The notes below the pieces were generated by a model that did no database searches, was not told the origin of the DNA, and saw only the letters and a program-made list of their open reading frames with translations. Shown piece after piece: positions 33,720 to 43,098 of a DNA stretch of 64,000 nt. The stretch's first letter is position 1, and each line of letters begins with the position of its first letter. The position numbers and the translations under genes were made by a program. The stretch is from Cylindrospermum stagnale PCC 7417 (GTDB lineage: Bacteria > Cyanobacteriota > Cyanobacteriia > Cyanobacteriales > Nostocaceae): positions 3,871,501 through 3,935,500 of the forward strand of contig NC_019757.1 in assembly GCF_000317535.1 (NCBI RefSeq), in the 5' to 3' direction.

Positions 33720-33914
33720 TTGGCTGCTAACTAATAGATATTTTATACTAGAGCTAAATCGAAGTTTGATATATGCCTAAATCAATCTTTAGTGAATGTA
33801 TTGAGGCGCTCGAAACAAGAGTTTAACTGCTAATCTCTGTACTTGATTTATTGGCAAAGTACTGCACGCAGGGGTAAGCGTAAAGGTGCTTGGAGGTTTT
33901 GAATATTGAGTTTT

Positions 33915-35192
33915 TTAGTCGCTGCGTAAAGCTGTGATGGGGTCTAATTTGGCGGCGTTTCGTGCGGGAATTACCCCAGCGACTAAGCCAACACTGAGGG
34001 AGAGTCCAAACCCGACGATGATCGACAAAAAAGATATCACAAACGGAAACTTGAAAATGGTTGCAGATGTAAAAGCAATCACAATGCCACTCGCTATACC
34101 TATGCTGCCGCCAGCAATAGAAATCACGATCGCTTCGGCTAAAAATTGATTGAGGATTGCTGAATTGGTGGCGCCTACTGCCTTACGAATCCCAATTTCC
34201 CGCGTGCGTTCCACAACGGAAACCAGCATGATATTAGCGATGCCAATACCGCCAACGACTAGAGAGATGCCTGCGATCGCCACTACCATGACTGTAAACA
34301 AGCCCACAACATTAGTGAAGGTGCTCACAATATCAGCTTGGTTAGTCAGCCGGAAATCATCGGCTTGCGGTGGATAGATGTTGTGACGCAGGCGTAAGAG
34401 ATTGGTAACTTGAAACTGGGCCGCCTCTAACTGCTCTTGATTGGCTCCTTTGACTAAAATCCCATTCACAGAAACGCCTACCAGGGCATTGTTACCAACC
34501 AGTCTTTTCGACATACTAGTGAGAGGGATAAAAATTTGGTCATCTCGGTCTGTCGGCCCCTGAGACCCTTTAGGTTCCATCACCCCAATCACTTCATAAG
34601 CTTCTCCCTGAATCCGAATTTTCTCACCGATGACATTACCACCCTGTCCAAACAAAGTTCTCTGAACTGTAGGGCCAATAATGGCAAACTGTGCGGCAGT
34701 ATCTAGTTCTTCCTGAGTAAAATATCTCCCCTGCTGGGGGCGGGTATTTCTGACTTCTGGGTAGTTTAAATCTGTACCAAAAACCGTCGTTGACGTGTTT
34801 TGTCCGGCATAAACAACTTGTGCATTCCGTTGTAGATAAGCAGAAACAAGTTCAGCGGATGGGGCTTGTGTAGCGATCGCCTTAGCATCTTCCCAAGTCA
34901 AGGTGCTGCTAGAACCTACTCCTTGGCGGATATTACCACTTCTAGCCGCACCGGCCAAGATTTGTAGCACATCCGTACCCAAGGCTTGTATCTGTTGCTC
35001 AACTCCCTTTTGCACTCCCTGACCAACAGAAGTAATGGCAATGACTGAAGAAATCCCAATAATTACCCCCAGCATCGTTAGTCCTGTGCGTAATTTGTTA
35101 CTCCACAGCGTCTCTGCTGCCATTAACAATATTTCTAGCAATGGGACTGTGCGGGTATTCTTAGCTTTATTCGCGTAATAAGCCTTAGCCAT
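33915..35192 (-). CDS. MacB/DevC-type ABC exporter permease, second system
   Basis: About 425 residues from ATG 35192 (MAKAYYANKAKN); the longer frame upstream overlaps the MFP gene and reads as low-complexity Val/Leu, so it is rejected as the start. The first helix is RTGLTMLGVIIGISSVIAIT. The periplasmic domain contains GRYFTQEELDTAAQFAIIGP. The FtsX-type helices are ISLVVGGIGIANIMLVSVVE, RTREIGIRKAVGA and a final pair. It follows the MFP gene by 22 bases. Its ATPase (27609-28280) lies beyond the island. Confidence 0.92.
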   Translation of the reverse strand: MAKAYYANKAKNTRTVPLLEILLMAAETLWSNKLRTGLTMLGVIIGISSVIAITSVGQGVQKGVEQQIQALGTDVLQILAGAARSGNIRQGVGSSSTLTWEDAKAIATQAPSAELVSAYLQRNAQVVYAGQNTSTTVFGTDLNYPEVRNTRPQQGRYFTQEELDTAAQFAIIGPTVQRTLFGQGGNVIGEKIRIQGEAYEVIGVMEPKGSQGPTDRDDQIFIPLTSMSKRLVGNNALVGVSVNGILVKGANQEQLEAAQFQVTNLLRLRHNIYPPQADDFRLTNQADIVSTFTNVVGLFTVMVVAIAGISLVVGGIGIANIMLVSVVERTREIGIRKAVGATNSAILNQFLAEAIVISIAGGSIGIASGIVIAFTSATIFKFPFVISFLSIIVGFGLSLSVGLVAGVIPARNAAKLDPITALRSD

Positions 35193-35214
35193 ATTGTTGT
35201 ATATAAAACTAAAT

Positions 35215-36786
35215 TTAAGGAGAACCACCGCCCTGAGAACGCCCACCGCCCTGAGAACGTCCACCGCCACCACCACCACCACCACCTAGACCAGGAAAAA
35301 CCCCTCCTCGTGGTGTTGATTGTGGTCGTGAACCTGGTGGGAAACTGAGCAATACCCGCTCGTCTCCTGTCAATCCAGATTTGACTTCAGTAAAATTATT
35401 CACGGTAACGCCAGTTTCGATGGGAGTAAACACGGGTTTGTCATCCGCGCCAGCTACAAACACACCTGTGGCACGTTCTCGCCGCACCACCGAAGCTGTG
35501 GGCACCACTAAGACGTTTTCCAATTCACCGACTTGAAAATCTGCTGCCACATTCATCCCAGATCGCAGTAACCTTTGAGAGTCTGAGAGCGCTACTCTGA
35601 CTTCAAAACTGGTAACATTTTGCTCCACTATCGCTTGGGCAGCAATTTGACTCACTGTACCTTCAAAGGTTTTTCCTGGGTAGGCATCTGCTTTAATTGA
35701 GACTTTTTGACCAAGGCTGATTTTGGAAATATTGGTTTCGGCTAAATTGGCGACAACTTCATTCGTTGAAGCTAGAGACAAGATTGAAGAAGAAGTAGCA
35801 GAAGATACGGAACTACTGGCAGTTGTGGGAGTCACGAAAGCGCCCGGATCAGCGTACTTCTTCGTCACCACACCCTCAAATGGTGCGCGAATGATCGTGT
35901 CGTTGATTTCGGCTTGGACGTTTTGTAGGGAGCCGCGAGCAGACATCATCTGAGCACGTGCGGCGTCAATATCTTCTCGGCGTGTTCCTGCTTTGAGGAG
36001 TGATAAAGCTTGTTGTCTCTGCTGCACCACAGAGAGTGCTTGCTGAATATCTTCTGGACGTGACCCGGCTTTTTGTAACGCTAGTGCTTGCTGTGCTTCA
36101 CTCACCGAGGCTTGGGCACTGTCGCGATCTGCACGTTTTTGGTTTACAGTCTGGAGAGAAATGCCTCCTGAATTGTAAAGTTGCTGATTGCGGCGAAAAT
36201 CATCTTCAGCTTTACTGAGGTTGGCTTGAGCGCTTTGTAACCGTGCCTGTGCTTGGGCAATATCTTGAGGGCGATTGCCGACTTGAATTTTTCGCAGATT
36301 CGCTTCAGCCTCGTTCAGTTGTGCCTGTGATTGGGCAATATCTTGGGGGCGATTGCCTGCGAGCAACTTTTGGAGATTCGCCTCAGCTTGTGCTATTTGT
36401 CCTCGCGCAGAGGTGAGTTGCCCTTGCAGGTTGGAATCATCCATGTAAGCGACAATCTGTCCTTGTTTGACGATATCTCCTTCCTTCGCCAGCAGTTTTT
36501 TCAGGATGCCTGAATTTTTAGGGCTAAGGTTGATTGAGCGCTCCGGCTTCACCGTACCGTTGGCGGAAACTGCGATCGCTAAAGTTTGCCTCTCTACAGG
36601 CTTTGTCAGCACCCGGCGTCTTGCTTCCTGACGGGAAAGTACTGCTACCTGGTAATAAACTGCATAGCTCATACCACCTAAAAGGCCAAGAGCGATTAGC
36701 CAAGATAGCCAACGATTTTTGCCCTTTTTTTTGACTTCCGGAACCAAAGCCGATGAATCCACAGGGTGTGATGTATCAATTGCCAT
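35215..36786 (-). CDS. Periplasmic adaptor (MFP, HlyD/MacA/DevB family), second system
   Basis: About 523 residues from ATG 36786 (a GTG lies two codons upstream). The membrane anchor is about 29-47 (WLIALGLLGGMSYAVYY). The first lipoyl half is VKPERSINLSPKNSGILKKL; the coiled-coil hairpin holds repeats such as LLAGNRPQDIAQSQAQLNEA; the second lipoyl half is TIIRAPFEGVVTKKYAD; barrel domains follow. The C-terminus is an unusual Gly-rich tail (GLGGGGGGGGGRSQGGG) of about 30 residues, likely flexible. It is the first gene of the split exporter operon. Confidence 0.9.
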   Translation of the reverse strand: MAIDTSHPVDSSALVPEVKKKGKNRWLSWLIALGLLGGMSYAVYYQVAVLSRQEARRRVLTKPVERQTLAIAVSANGTVKPERSINLSPKNSGILKKLLAKEGDIVKQGQIVAYMDDSNLQGQLTSARGQIAQAEANLQKLLAGNRPQDIAQSQAQLNEAEANLRKIQVGNRPQDIAQAQARLQSAQANLSKAEDDFRRNQQLYNSGGISLQTVNQKRADRDSAQASVSEAQQALALQKAGSRPEDIQQALSVVQQRQQALSLLKAGTRREDIDAARAQMMSARGSLQNVQAEINDTIIRAPFEGVVTKKYADPGAFVTPTTASSSVSSATSSSILSLASTNEVVANLAETNISKISLGQKVSIKADAYPGKTFEGTVSQIAAQAIVEQNVTSFEVRVALSDSQRLLRSGMNVAADFQVGELENVLVVPTASVVRRERATGVFVAGADDKPVFTPIETGVTVNNFTEVKSGLTGDERVLLSFPPGSRPQSTPRGGVFPGLGGGGGGGGGRSQGGGRSQGGGSP

Positions 36787-36912
36787 ATCCACTTTTGGTT
36801 AATCGGGCAGTAGCGAAAACGATGGAGGCGCGGTTTTGTTTCAATTGTTCAACAACCTCGTCGTATAAATTCATATAAGCAATTATCCTTTAAAAGGTTC
36901 CAACTCAATGCA

Positions 36913-36958
36913 TGACTAAAGTCACTAGTAGTTTTAAACCAGCGCATGACCAAAGTCA
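36913..36958. promoter_or_regulatory. Twin operator-like palindromes upstream of the second exporter
   Basis: TGACT-AA-AGTCA (36913-36924) and TGACCAAAGTCA (36947-36958) lie 34 bases apart, about three helical turns. Each is embedded in a longer direct repeat (GCATGAC-AAAGTCAC and AGTTTTAAA). They sit 125-170 bases before the MFP start and suggest cooperative repressor binding. The rest of 36793-37325 has no recognisable gene. Confidence 0.55.
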
Positions 36959-37325
36959 CCAGTTTTAAAATTAGCCTTGATGCTAGGTTTTATTAAAGAA
37001 TCGCACCACGTATTTCCACTTATTGCCTGTGGACTATTCAAACTACTTGGCTTCCCAGGTTGATTGGTGATGATGAATGTACGAGCTATAAATTAAGTGT
37101 TTACACAATTATCTATCTACTCGCTGTTGAGGGCGATGTCAAGAGCTAAATTAGTTATATTACTAATACCCAGCCCTAACCTGTTCAACGCCAGTTAAAT
37201 GTGTTTTTGCTGTCGGTAATTGCCGCCGTAAACACGCGTCTGCTGCAAAATTTGCCTTTCGTCTAGAGCGGAGATCGTTTAAGCTATCTGAAAGATTCTT
37301 TGATTTGTGGTTAAGAGGCGGTAGT

Positions 37326-38210
37326 GTGCCTAAACACGTTCGGTTGATTTCTCTTCTGGTTGTCTGTAGTTTGTGGAGTATGCCCGAAGCAGCTCATGCA
37401 CAGGCATTGGTACCCCATACGCTGCAACTTGATGCAGCAAAGTTGGAGAAGCAGGGGTTGAGCTTGGCACAGGAGGCAGCTCAATTAGCGCAGTTTCAAC
37501 AGGTTGAGTTGGCTTTACCACGAGCGCGGCTGGCTTCTCAACTGGCTCCTAAAAATGATAAAGTATGGTTGCTGTTAGGTGGCTTGCATTTGCAAACTAA
37601 AGAGTTTGATGCAGCGATCGCGGCTCTGAACAAAGCCCAAACTCTCAACCCCAAAAATGCTGACATTCTGTTTGCTTTGGGTTCGGCTAATTTTCAGCAG
37701 CAAAAGTACCCAGTAGCTATTGCCAATTACCAAGCAGGTCTAAAGTTAAAACCCAATGACCCAGAGGGATTATTTGATTTGGGGAATGCTTACTTTGTGT
37801 CAGGTCGATTGCCAGATGCGATCGCTCAGTTCACCAAAGCTGTCTCCCAAGATAAAAAATTCTGGCCGGCAATTAACAACATTGGTTTAATTAACTACGA
37901 GCAGGGTAATATCCCAGGAGCGATTAAGCAATGGCAAACAGCGGTGAAGCTTGACAAGCAAGCCGCAGAACCTTTACTAGCATTGGCAGTCGCGCTGTAT
38001 ACCAAAGGCGAGCGCCAACAAGGTCTGGCAATGGGAGAATCTGCACTCCGCATCGATCAGCGCTATGCCGACTTGGATTTCCTGAAGCAAAATCTCTGGG
38101 GCGATCGCCTGCTGTCAGATACGAAAAAATTCCTAGAATTACCCCGTATTCAAGCAGCCCTAGAACGACGGGAGGACACATCAGCCCCCGGTCAACAGCC
38201 TACACAATAG
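37326..38210 (+). CDS. Exported TPR-repeat protein
   Basis: About 294 residues from GTG 37326 (VPKHVRLISLLVV). The signal peptide ends near AHAQA. Five or six tetratricopeptide repeats follow, for example VWLLLGGLHLQTKEFDAAI, ADILFALGSANFQQQKYPVA, EGLFDLGNAYFVSGRLPDAI and WPAINNIGLINYEQGNIPGA, with the usual N-P/K-P at the turns. The tail is short and polar. TPR proteins are scaffolds; the partner is unknown. The periplasm is the predicted location. Confidence 0.85.
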   Translation: MPKHVRLISLLVVCSLWSMPEAAHAQALVPHTLQLDAAKLEKQGLSLAQEAAQLAQFQQVELALPRARLASQLAPKNDKVWLLLGGLHLQTKEFDAAIAALNKAQTLNPKNADILFALGSANFQQQKYPVAIANYQAGLKLKPNDPEGLFDLGNAYFVSGRLPDAIAQFTKAVSQDKKFWPAINNIGLINYEQGNIPGAIKQWQTAVKLDKQAAEPLLALAVALYTKGERQQGLAMGESALRIDQRYADLDFLKQNLWGDRLLSDTKKFLELPRIQAALERREDTSAPGQQPTQ

Positions 38211-38213
38211 GAG

Positions 38214-38320
38214 GAATTGGGGATTGGGGATTAGGGATTGGGGATTGGGGAAATAGTTGTTTATCCAATTACCCATTACCCATTACCCATTACCAATTAC
38301 CAATTACCAATTACCAATTA
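38214..38320. repeat. Short tandem repeats (GGGGATT and CCCATTA/CCAATTA)
   Basis: 38214-38250 holds about five GGGGATT/AGGGATT units; 38265-38320 holds about seven CCCATTA or CCAATTA units, running up to the stop of the regulator gene. These are heptanucleotide repeats typical of Nostoc/Anabaena genomes. They lie between convergent genes. Confidence 0.9.
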
Positions 38321-38716
38321 CCCAGTTGGTAGAAGCGCAATGATCTGGTCAACAAATTGTTGATGGTCAACGACTGGTTTAGAGATGTAGCCATCAGCAC
38401 CGCTCTGTTTGAGAAAGTTCTCGCGATCGCCTTCCATAGCATGAGCTGTCACCAAAATAATCGGTAAGCTTGCTGTGAGTGGGTCAGACTTTAACAGTTG
38501 TGTAATTTTGATCCCATCAACAGCCTGACCTTGGTAAAAACTTCGTGACAAAGAAACATCCATTAAAATCAGGTCGGCTTCTCCTGCTTGGGCGATTTTC
38601 ATGATCTCTTCCACGTCTTCGGTGTGTTTCGCACCCAAGCCACCGCGCTTGGTCAGAATTTTGGAAAAAACGCGAGCATTAATCAGATCATCTTCGACAA
38701 TCAATACGGTTTTCAT
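38318..38716 (-). CDS. CheY-like single-domain response regulator
   Basis: About 132 residues from ATG 38716 (MKTVLIVEDDLINARVF); the longer frame adds 12 residues without support. Acidic pair EDD, Asp53 in LILMDVSL, Thr in ILVTAHAM and Lys in YISKPV are present, so it should be phosphorylated. There is a small insertion after the Asp (SRSFYQGQAVDGIKI). There is no output domain. It resembles DivK/Rcp-type regulators. The partner kinase is not adjacent. Confidence 0.9.
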   Translation of the reverse strand: MKTVLIVEDDLINARVFSKILTKRGGLGAKHTEDVEEIMKIAQAGEADLILMDVSLSRSFYQGQAVDGIKITQLLKSDPLTASLPIILVTAHAMEGDRENFLKQSGADGYISKPVVDHQQFVDQIIALLPTG

Positions 38717-38943
38717 GAGAATTTGACTGATAAGGGTGAGGGGGATTACCACCTGATCAAAACAGTTGTCTGCCTCATTTTAAGTAATCAATGTGCCTCC
38801 CCGCCGTCAAGGATAATACTACTGCTTTTTATCATATAAGTAGCAAGATTTTGTTAGGAATCCCATTTCATCCGTTATGCTGTGGTTGCTAGAGTGTTAA
38901 GTTCCAGCGACTTTTGTGTAGTTAAAATTCAGGGAAAAAGCTC

Positions 38944-41463
38944 ATGGCAAAACAGTTAAACCTTCTCTCCACGGGACAGGTCATCACAACAGCCCTGCAC
39001 ACTGAGATGCAACGGTCTTACCTCGAATATGCCATGAGTGTGATTGTTGGGCGAGCGTTACCAGACGTACGTGATGGCTTAAAACCGGTGCATCGGCGGA
39101 TTTTGTATGCCATGCACGAACTCGGTCTAGTACCCGACAGACCCTATCGGAAATGTGCCCGTGTAGTGGGGGATGTGCTAGGTAAGTACCACCCCCACGG
39201 TGACCAAGCAGTGTACGATGCTTTAGTTAGGCTGGTGCAGGAATTTTCCAGCCGCTATCCTTTATTAGCAGGACATGGCAACTTTGGTAGCGTTGATAAT
39301 GACCCACCAGCGGCGATGCGCTACACAGAAACGCGCCTCTCACCCATTAGCCACGAGGGGATGCTAGCGGAAATTGGCGAAGAAACCGTGGAATTTATCG
39401 GTAACTTCGATAATTCCCAGCAAGAGCCAACAGTACTACCTGCTCAATTACCATTTCTGTTGCTCAATGGCTGTGCTGGTATTGCCGTGGGGATGGCAAC
39501 AAATATTCCGCCGCACAACTTGGGAGAAATCGTTGATGGGTTGATTGCCTTAATTGACAACCCAGAATTGACTGATGAAAAATTATTTGAGCTAATTCCT
39601 GGGCCAGACTTTCCCACTGGGGGAGAAATTGTTAGTGGAACGGGAATTCGCGAAGCATACACCACCGGTAAGGGTGGAATTGTGCTGCGGGGAGTTGCCA
39701 ACCTAGAAGAGATTCCCGCAACTAGGGGAAGTAAGCGACGAACGGCAATTATCATCACTGAATTGCCTTATCAAGTGAATAAAGCTGGCTGGATTGAAAA
39801 AGTAGCAGATCTGGTGAATCAAGGACGCTTGCAAGGAATCTCTGATTTGCGGGATGAAAGCGATCGCGAAGGGATGCGGGTAGTAATTGAACTCAAACGC
39901 GACACCAGCCCCCAAGAAATTCTCCAACATTTGTATCACCAAACCGCCTTACAAACGACTTTTGGCGCAATTCTCTTAGCCTTGGTGGATGGACAACCCC
40001 GCCAGTTGAGCTTGCGTCAAATATTGCAGGAATTTTTGAGCTACCGCGAACAGACTCTCAACCGTCGTTACAATTACGAATTAGAAAAAGCGGAAAACCG
40101 GGTGAATCTGGTATCAGGTTTGCTCAAAGCCTTATCTAACTTAGATCAGGTAATCGAAATTTTGCGCCAAGCTGCCGATGGCAGTACAGCTAAAATTAAC
40201 CTTTGTAGCCGACTAGATTTGAGCGAGGGACAAGCCGATGGCATCCTGTCGATGCCATTACGCCGCCTCACCAGTTTAGAACAGCAAAACTTACAGCAGG
40301 AATTTGCCCAACTAACTGAGCAAATTACCTTATTGCGGAAATTACTCGATGACAGACGGGAATTACTGAAAGCACTGAAAAAGGATTTGCGATCGCTCAA
40401 ACGCAAATACAGCGACTCCCGACGTACCAAGCTGATGCCTACTAGCGAAACACCAGTAAAAGAGGACAAGGAGACAAGGGGACAAGGAGCAGTAGAAGAC
40501 GAGGACAATCCCAAATCCCAAATCCCAAACCTCAAACCAGAACAGCCACCAGAAGAAGCAGCTTTAGAATTTACCCAGCGAGGGTATGTACGTCGCATTC
40601 AACCGACAGCTAAAAAGCCGAAAACGGAAAATGGCTTGCATGAAAACGACTTCATTATCCAAACCGAGTTAACCGACACCGAAAAAGATTTGCTGATCCT
40701 CAACAGTAGCGGCAAAGTTTATCCTGTCAGGGTAGGAGACATTCCCGCCACAACAGGACGTTCTCCACGGGGAACACCACTAATCACCATGCTCACCACT
40801 ACTGCTCAAGGCCATGTAGAAAGTGTTGTTAGCCGCTTTTTATTAGAAAATCCCGAAACTGACCAAATGGTTCTCTTAACCAAACAGGGACGAATTAAGC
40901 GCCTGTCAATGGGAGAATTCACCAACCTAACTCGGCGCGGAATTACAATTTTGAAGCTCAAAGACGATGATGAATTGTCATTTACCCAATTCACCACCAC
41001 AGGGCAACATCTAATTTTAGCCAGTTCCGGCGGTCGCTTATTGCGATTTGCAGTAAATGACGAACAATTGCCCGTAATGGGTCGCGCAGCTATGGGATTA
41101 CAGGCATTTCGCCTATTGAAAAATCAGCAAATGGTTGGTTGTGTCGCTGTCGGCAAAGATGACCAGTTATTGCTAGTTACTCAAGAAGGATCTGCCAAGC
41201 GGATGCCGGCAAATCAGTTAAAAGCAGCTAATCGCGGTGATTTAGGTACACAATCTCTGAAATTTGCCAACAAAACTGACAACTTAGCTGCTATGGTACG
41301 CGCCACCCCAGGAACAGAAGTAGCACTGCTGACAAATAAAGAGCGCGTCGTGCGAATCCCTGTAGACACAGTGCCGATTTTGGGTAGGGATGTTAAAGGT
41401 GAAAGCATCCTCCAACTCAGCCGCGATGAGAAAATTATCTCAGTCGTGGAAGTGCGAGTGTAA
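38944..41463 (+). CDS. DNA gyrase/topoisomerase IV subunit A
   Basis: An 839-residue type IIA topoisomerase subunit. The N-terminus is [20 protein letters not shown]. The QRDR reads [17 protein letters not shown] and the catalytic Tyr is in [10 protein letters not shown]. The tower and coiled-coil region (about 340-500) and a six-bladed C-terminal beta-pinwheel (about 545-839) follow. The first blade has [18 protein letters not shown] where GyrA proteins have the Q-R-R-G-G-K-G box, so the DNA-wrapping box is missing; it may be the topoisomerase-IV-like paralogue. An in-frame short-repeat insertion lies at 40460-40545. The QRDR Ser83 equivalent is Gln. gyrB lies 5 kb downstream. Confidence 0.9.
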   Translation: MAKQLNLLSTGQVITTALHTEMQRSYLEYAMSVIVGRALPDVRDGLKPVHRRILYAMHELGLVPDRPYRKCARVVGDVLGKYHPHGDQAVYDALVRLVQEFSSRYPLLAGHGNFGSVDNDPPAAMRYTETRLSPISHEGMLAEIGEETVEFIGNFDNSQQEPTVLPAQLPFLLLNGCAGIAVGMATNIPPHNLGEIVDGLIALIDNPELTDEKLFELIPGPDFPTGGEIVSGTGIREAYTTGKGGIVLRGVANLEEIPATRGSKRRTAIIITELPYQVNKAGWIEKVADLVNQGRLQGISDLRDESDREGMRVVIELKRDTSPQEILQHLYHQTALQTTFGAILLALVDGQPRQLSLRQILQEFLSYREQTLNRRYNYELEKAENRVNLVSGLLKALSNLDQVIEILRQAADGSTAKINLCSRLDLSEGQADGILSMPLRRLTSLEQQNLQQEFAQLTEQITLLRKLLDDRRELLKALKKDLRSLKRKYSDSRRTKLMPTSETPVKEDKETRGQGAVEDEDNPKSQIPNLKPEQPPEEAALEFTQRGYVRRIQPTAKKPKTENGLHENDFIIQTELTDTEKDLLILNSSGKVYPVRVGDIPATTGRSPRGTPLITMLTTTAQGHVESVVSRFLLENPETDQMVLLTKQGRIKRLSMGEFTNLTRRGITILKLKDDDELSFTQFTTTGQHLILASSGGRLLRFAVNDEQLPVMGRAAMGLQAFRLLKNQQMVGCVAVGKDDQLLLVTQEGSAKRMPANQLKAANRGDLGTQSLKFANKTDNLAAMVRATPGTEVALLTNKERVVRIPVDTVPILGRDVKGESILQLSRDEKIISVVEVRV
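40460..40545 (+). repeat. In-frame short tandem repeats in the topoisomerase A-subunit gene
   Basis: The bases GAGGACAAGGAGACAAGG-type and CAATCCCAAATCCCAAATCCC-like units code for a disordered linker of about 28 residues (about 507-535) between the coiled coil and the C-terminal pinwheel. The units are of the kind seen as intergenic repeats elsewhere in this genome. Confidence 0.7.
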
Positions 41464-41470
41464 AAAAAAT

Positions 41471-41497
41471 TAGGGACACAACATTGTTGTGTCCCTA
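41471..41497. terminator. Hairpin after the topoisomerase A gene
   Basis: TAGGGACACAAC-ATT-GTTGTGTCCCTA, a perfect 12-bp stem 8 bases after the stop codon, preceded by an A-run. It may stop transcription of the gene upstream and of the convergent gene at 41535. A near-identical hairpin lies at 42562-42585. Confidence 0.6.
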
Positions 41498-41534
41498 CAG
41501 AGTTTATTTAACAGAGCAAAAAACCGCTGTATTC

Positions 41535-42242
41535 TTAAGGCAAACCATTCCACTTAAAAATGAATTGGTCATTGCCTACAGGCTCATAGGTCATCCCTGC
41601 TGGAAATTCATCATCATTTGCTACTACTACATGAGTTTTATCGGCACTGTAGGTGAAATAGATCGACCCTGTAGTTTCGTAACTTCCAGTACTTTGGTTA
41701 CGTAGATAAATGGCAGTTGTCAATGGTTCAGGTCTATTTTTATCTAGAGTACCAATTACCTGAAATACATCTTCCCCATCCTTGGAGCAGTCAACCACGT
41801 CACCGTACTCATAGGCTTTAACCGTGAGACAGTACTGAGATGAGCTATTAGTGGCATCAAAAAACTTGAAGCTGGGACTGAGACCGTTAGTTACTACATG
41901 AAAGGAAGTCAGAGCAATATTAATACTTGGGGTATCTTCGCGGTACTCCTCAAAAGCACCATGAAAGCCATCATCCTGCCAAGCTAATACTTTGATATCA
42001 CTACTGCCGATCTTCACAGATTTGAATTGGTCGTTGAGGGATGGATCAGTTTTGTAAAGATCAACCTTGTCACCAAGGTTATATGTGTGTTCGCTACCAC
42101 CAAAGTTCGTCGCTGTGAAGAAAGCTACTTCATTTGCAGATGGGGCTGCATAGGCTCTACCACCATTAAAAAAAACTAAAGACAGTACACAAGTAGCTAA
42201 ACAGAGCAATTGGCTCAATTTTCTCTTGAAGTGAATGTCCAT
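41535..42242 (-). CDS. Secreted beta/gamma-crystallin-like protein
   Basis: A 235-residue protein with a classic signal peptide (LCLATCVLSLVFFNGGRAYA, cleavage after AYA). Residues about 38-120 carry the Greek-key pattern VAFFTATNFGGSEHTYNLGD, then a second motif with DDGFHGAFEEYREDTPSI. The Y/F-x-x-x-x-F/Y-x-G and D/N-x-S-type arrangement is that of microbial, Ca-binding beta/gamma-crystallins. The remaining part (about 125-235) is beta-rich with two Cys (QYCLTVKAYEYGDVVDCS), likely disulfide-bonded. Function unknown; family call fairly sure. Confidence 0.7.
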   Translation of the reverse strand: MDIHFKRKLSQLLCLATCVLSLVFFNGGRAYAAPSANEVAFFTATNFGGSEHTYNLGDKVDLYKTDPSLNDQFKSVKIGSSDIKVLAWQDDGFHGAFEEYREDTPSINIALTSFHVVTNGLSPSFKFFDATNSSSQYCLTVKAYEYGDVVDCSKDGEDVFQVIGTLDKNRPEPLTTAIYLRNQSTGSYETTGSIYFTYSADKTHVVVANDDEFPAGMTYEPVGNDQFIFKWNGLP

Positions 42243-42376
42243 GATGAATAAAATTCTTGAGAATTTACTTACAAAAGTAGATATAAACCGTAATATTTTT
42301 CTACGTACACATATTAATATATGTTTACATTAAATACATAAGTTTAAAGTTAAACAGCAAAATTTAGTCTGATCAT

Positions 42377-42543
42377 GTGGAATTATACTGCGGGGAGTTG
42401 CCAATCTGGGAGAGATTCCCGCAACTAGGGAAAGCAAGCGACGAACAGCAATTATCATCACTGAATTGCTTTATCAAGTTAATAAAGCTGGCTGGATTGA
42501 GAAAGTAGCGGATCTGGTGAATCAAGGTTCCTTGCAAGGAATC
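42377..42543 (+). pseudogene. 167-bp gyrA-type gene fragment
   Basis: Matches 39674-39840 of the topoisomerase A gene in the window at about 88% over 167 bases without gaps. The frame is still open and reads GIILRGVANLGEIPATRE, then [20 protein letters not shown] to NQGSLQGIE. There is no start, promoter or continuation on either side. It is either a partial duplication of the local gene or a piece of a paralogue, followed at once by a hairpin that also follows the full gene. Confidence 0.85.
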
Positions 42544-42561
42544 GAGTCTGAGTCAAAAAAC

Positions 42562-42585
42562 TAGGGACACAATGTTGTGTCCCTA
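42562..42585. terminator. Bidirectional hairpin terminator candidate
   Basis: TAGGGACACAA-TG-TTGTGTCCCTA with A-runs on the left and right, so that either strand gives stem plus T-tract. It lies just beyond the stop of the gene at 42620 (minus) and the gyrA-type fragment (plus). Confidence 0.65.
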
Positions 42586-42619
42586 AAAAATCAAGTTTAA
42601 AAATAGTTGTTCAACTGGC

Positions 42620-43000
42620 TTATTTGAAGAAATCTTCACCGGCGATACTTTGGGGTGTAGTACCTACAACCTTTCTAAAGGTCAAAGTGTAAGTGTTGCT
42701 TGAGTTCTCAAACTTTTCATATCTGAGTCCATCAAGCTTTCCTTGACCAATCAGATTTTGCCAATCATTTCCGTTGATGCGGATAGTGACAGATGGCCCA
42801 CAGCAGTTGTATTTGACATCTTTTGTGATTACGCCACTTGAAAAAGTTATTGTAGGGCACGATTGTTCATAAAGACCAAGAGGTACGGTAGCCGCACCCT
42901 GGTTGATTGTTTTGATACAATCTTCAGCTAATGCTTGTTCTTGTCCTAGGGAAAAGAATAAAGACAGCATCATTAAGAAGGCAATGATCATCCTTTTCAT
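42620..43000 (-). CDS. Small secreted cysteine-containing protein
   Basis: About 126 residues from ATG 43000 (MKRMIIAFLMMLSLFF), which has GAGGA at the right distance; the ATG five codons upstream has none. The signal peptide ends near QALA. The mature part has four Cys (EDCIKTI, QSCPTI, YNCCGP) and beta strands (VTIRINGNDWQNLI, NTYTLTFRKV). I do not recognise the family. It is read in the same direction as the crystallin-like gene and separated from it by the gyrA-type fragment. Confidence 0.65.
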   Translation of the reverse strand: MKRMIIAFLMMLSLFFSLGQEQALAEDCIKTINQGAATVPLGLYEQSCPTITFSSGVITKDVKYNCCGPSVTIRINGNDWQNLIGQGKLDGLRYEKFENSSNTYTLTFRKVVGTTPQSIAGEDFFK

Positions 43001-43080
43001 TGGGAAAATCCTCATGGGTTGTAAATTTCATCTCCAGTCACAACAGGCTTTGAGAGATGCCTATTTGACTGCAAAATTTG

Positions 43081-43098
43081 ATCTATCTATAGATAGAT
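43081..43098. promoter_or_regulatory. Perfect 18-bp palindrome
   Basis: ATCTATCTATAGATAGAT reads the same on both strands, 80 bases before the start of the small secreted-protein gene (minus). It is a candidate operator. AT-rich composition makes chance more likely than for a mixed sequence. Confidence 0.4.
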
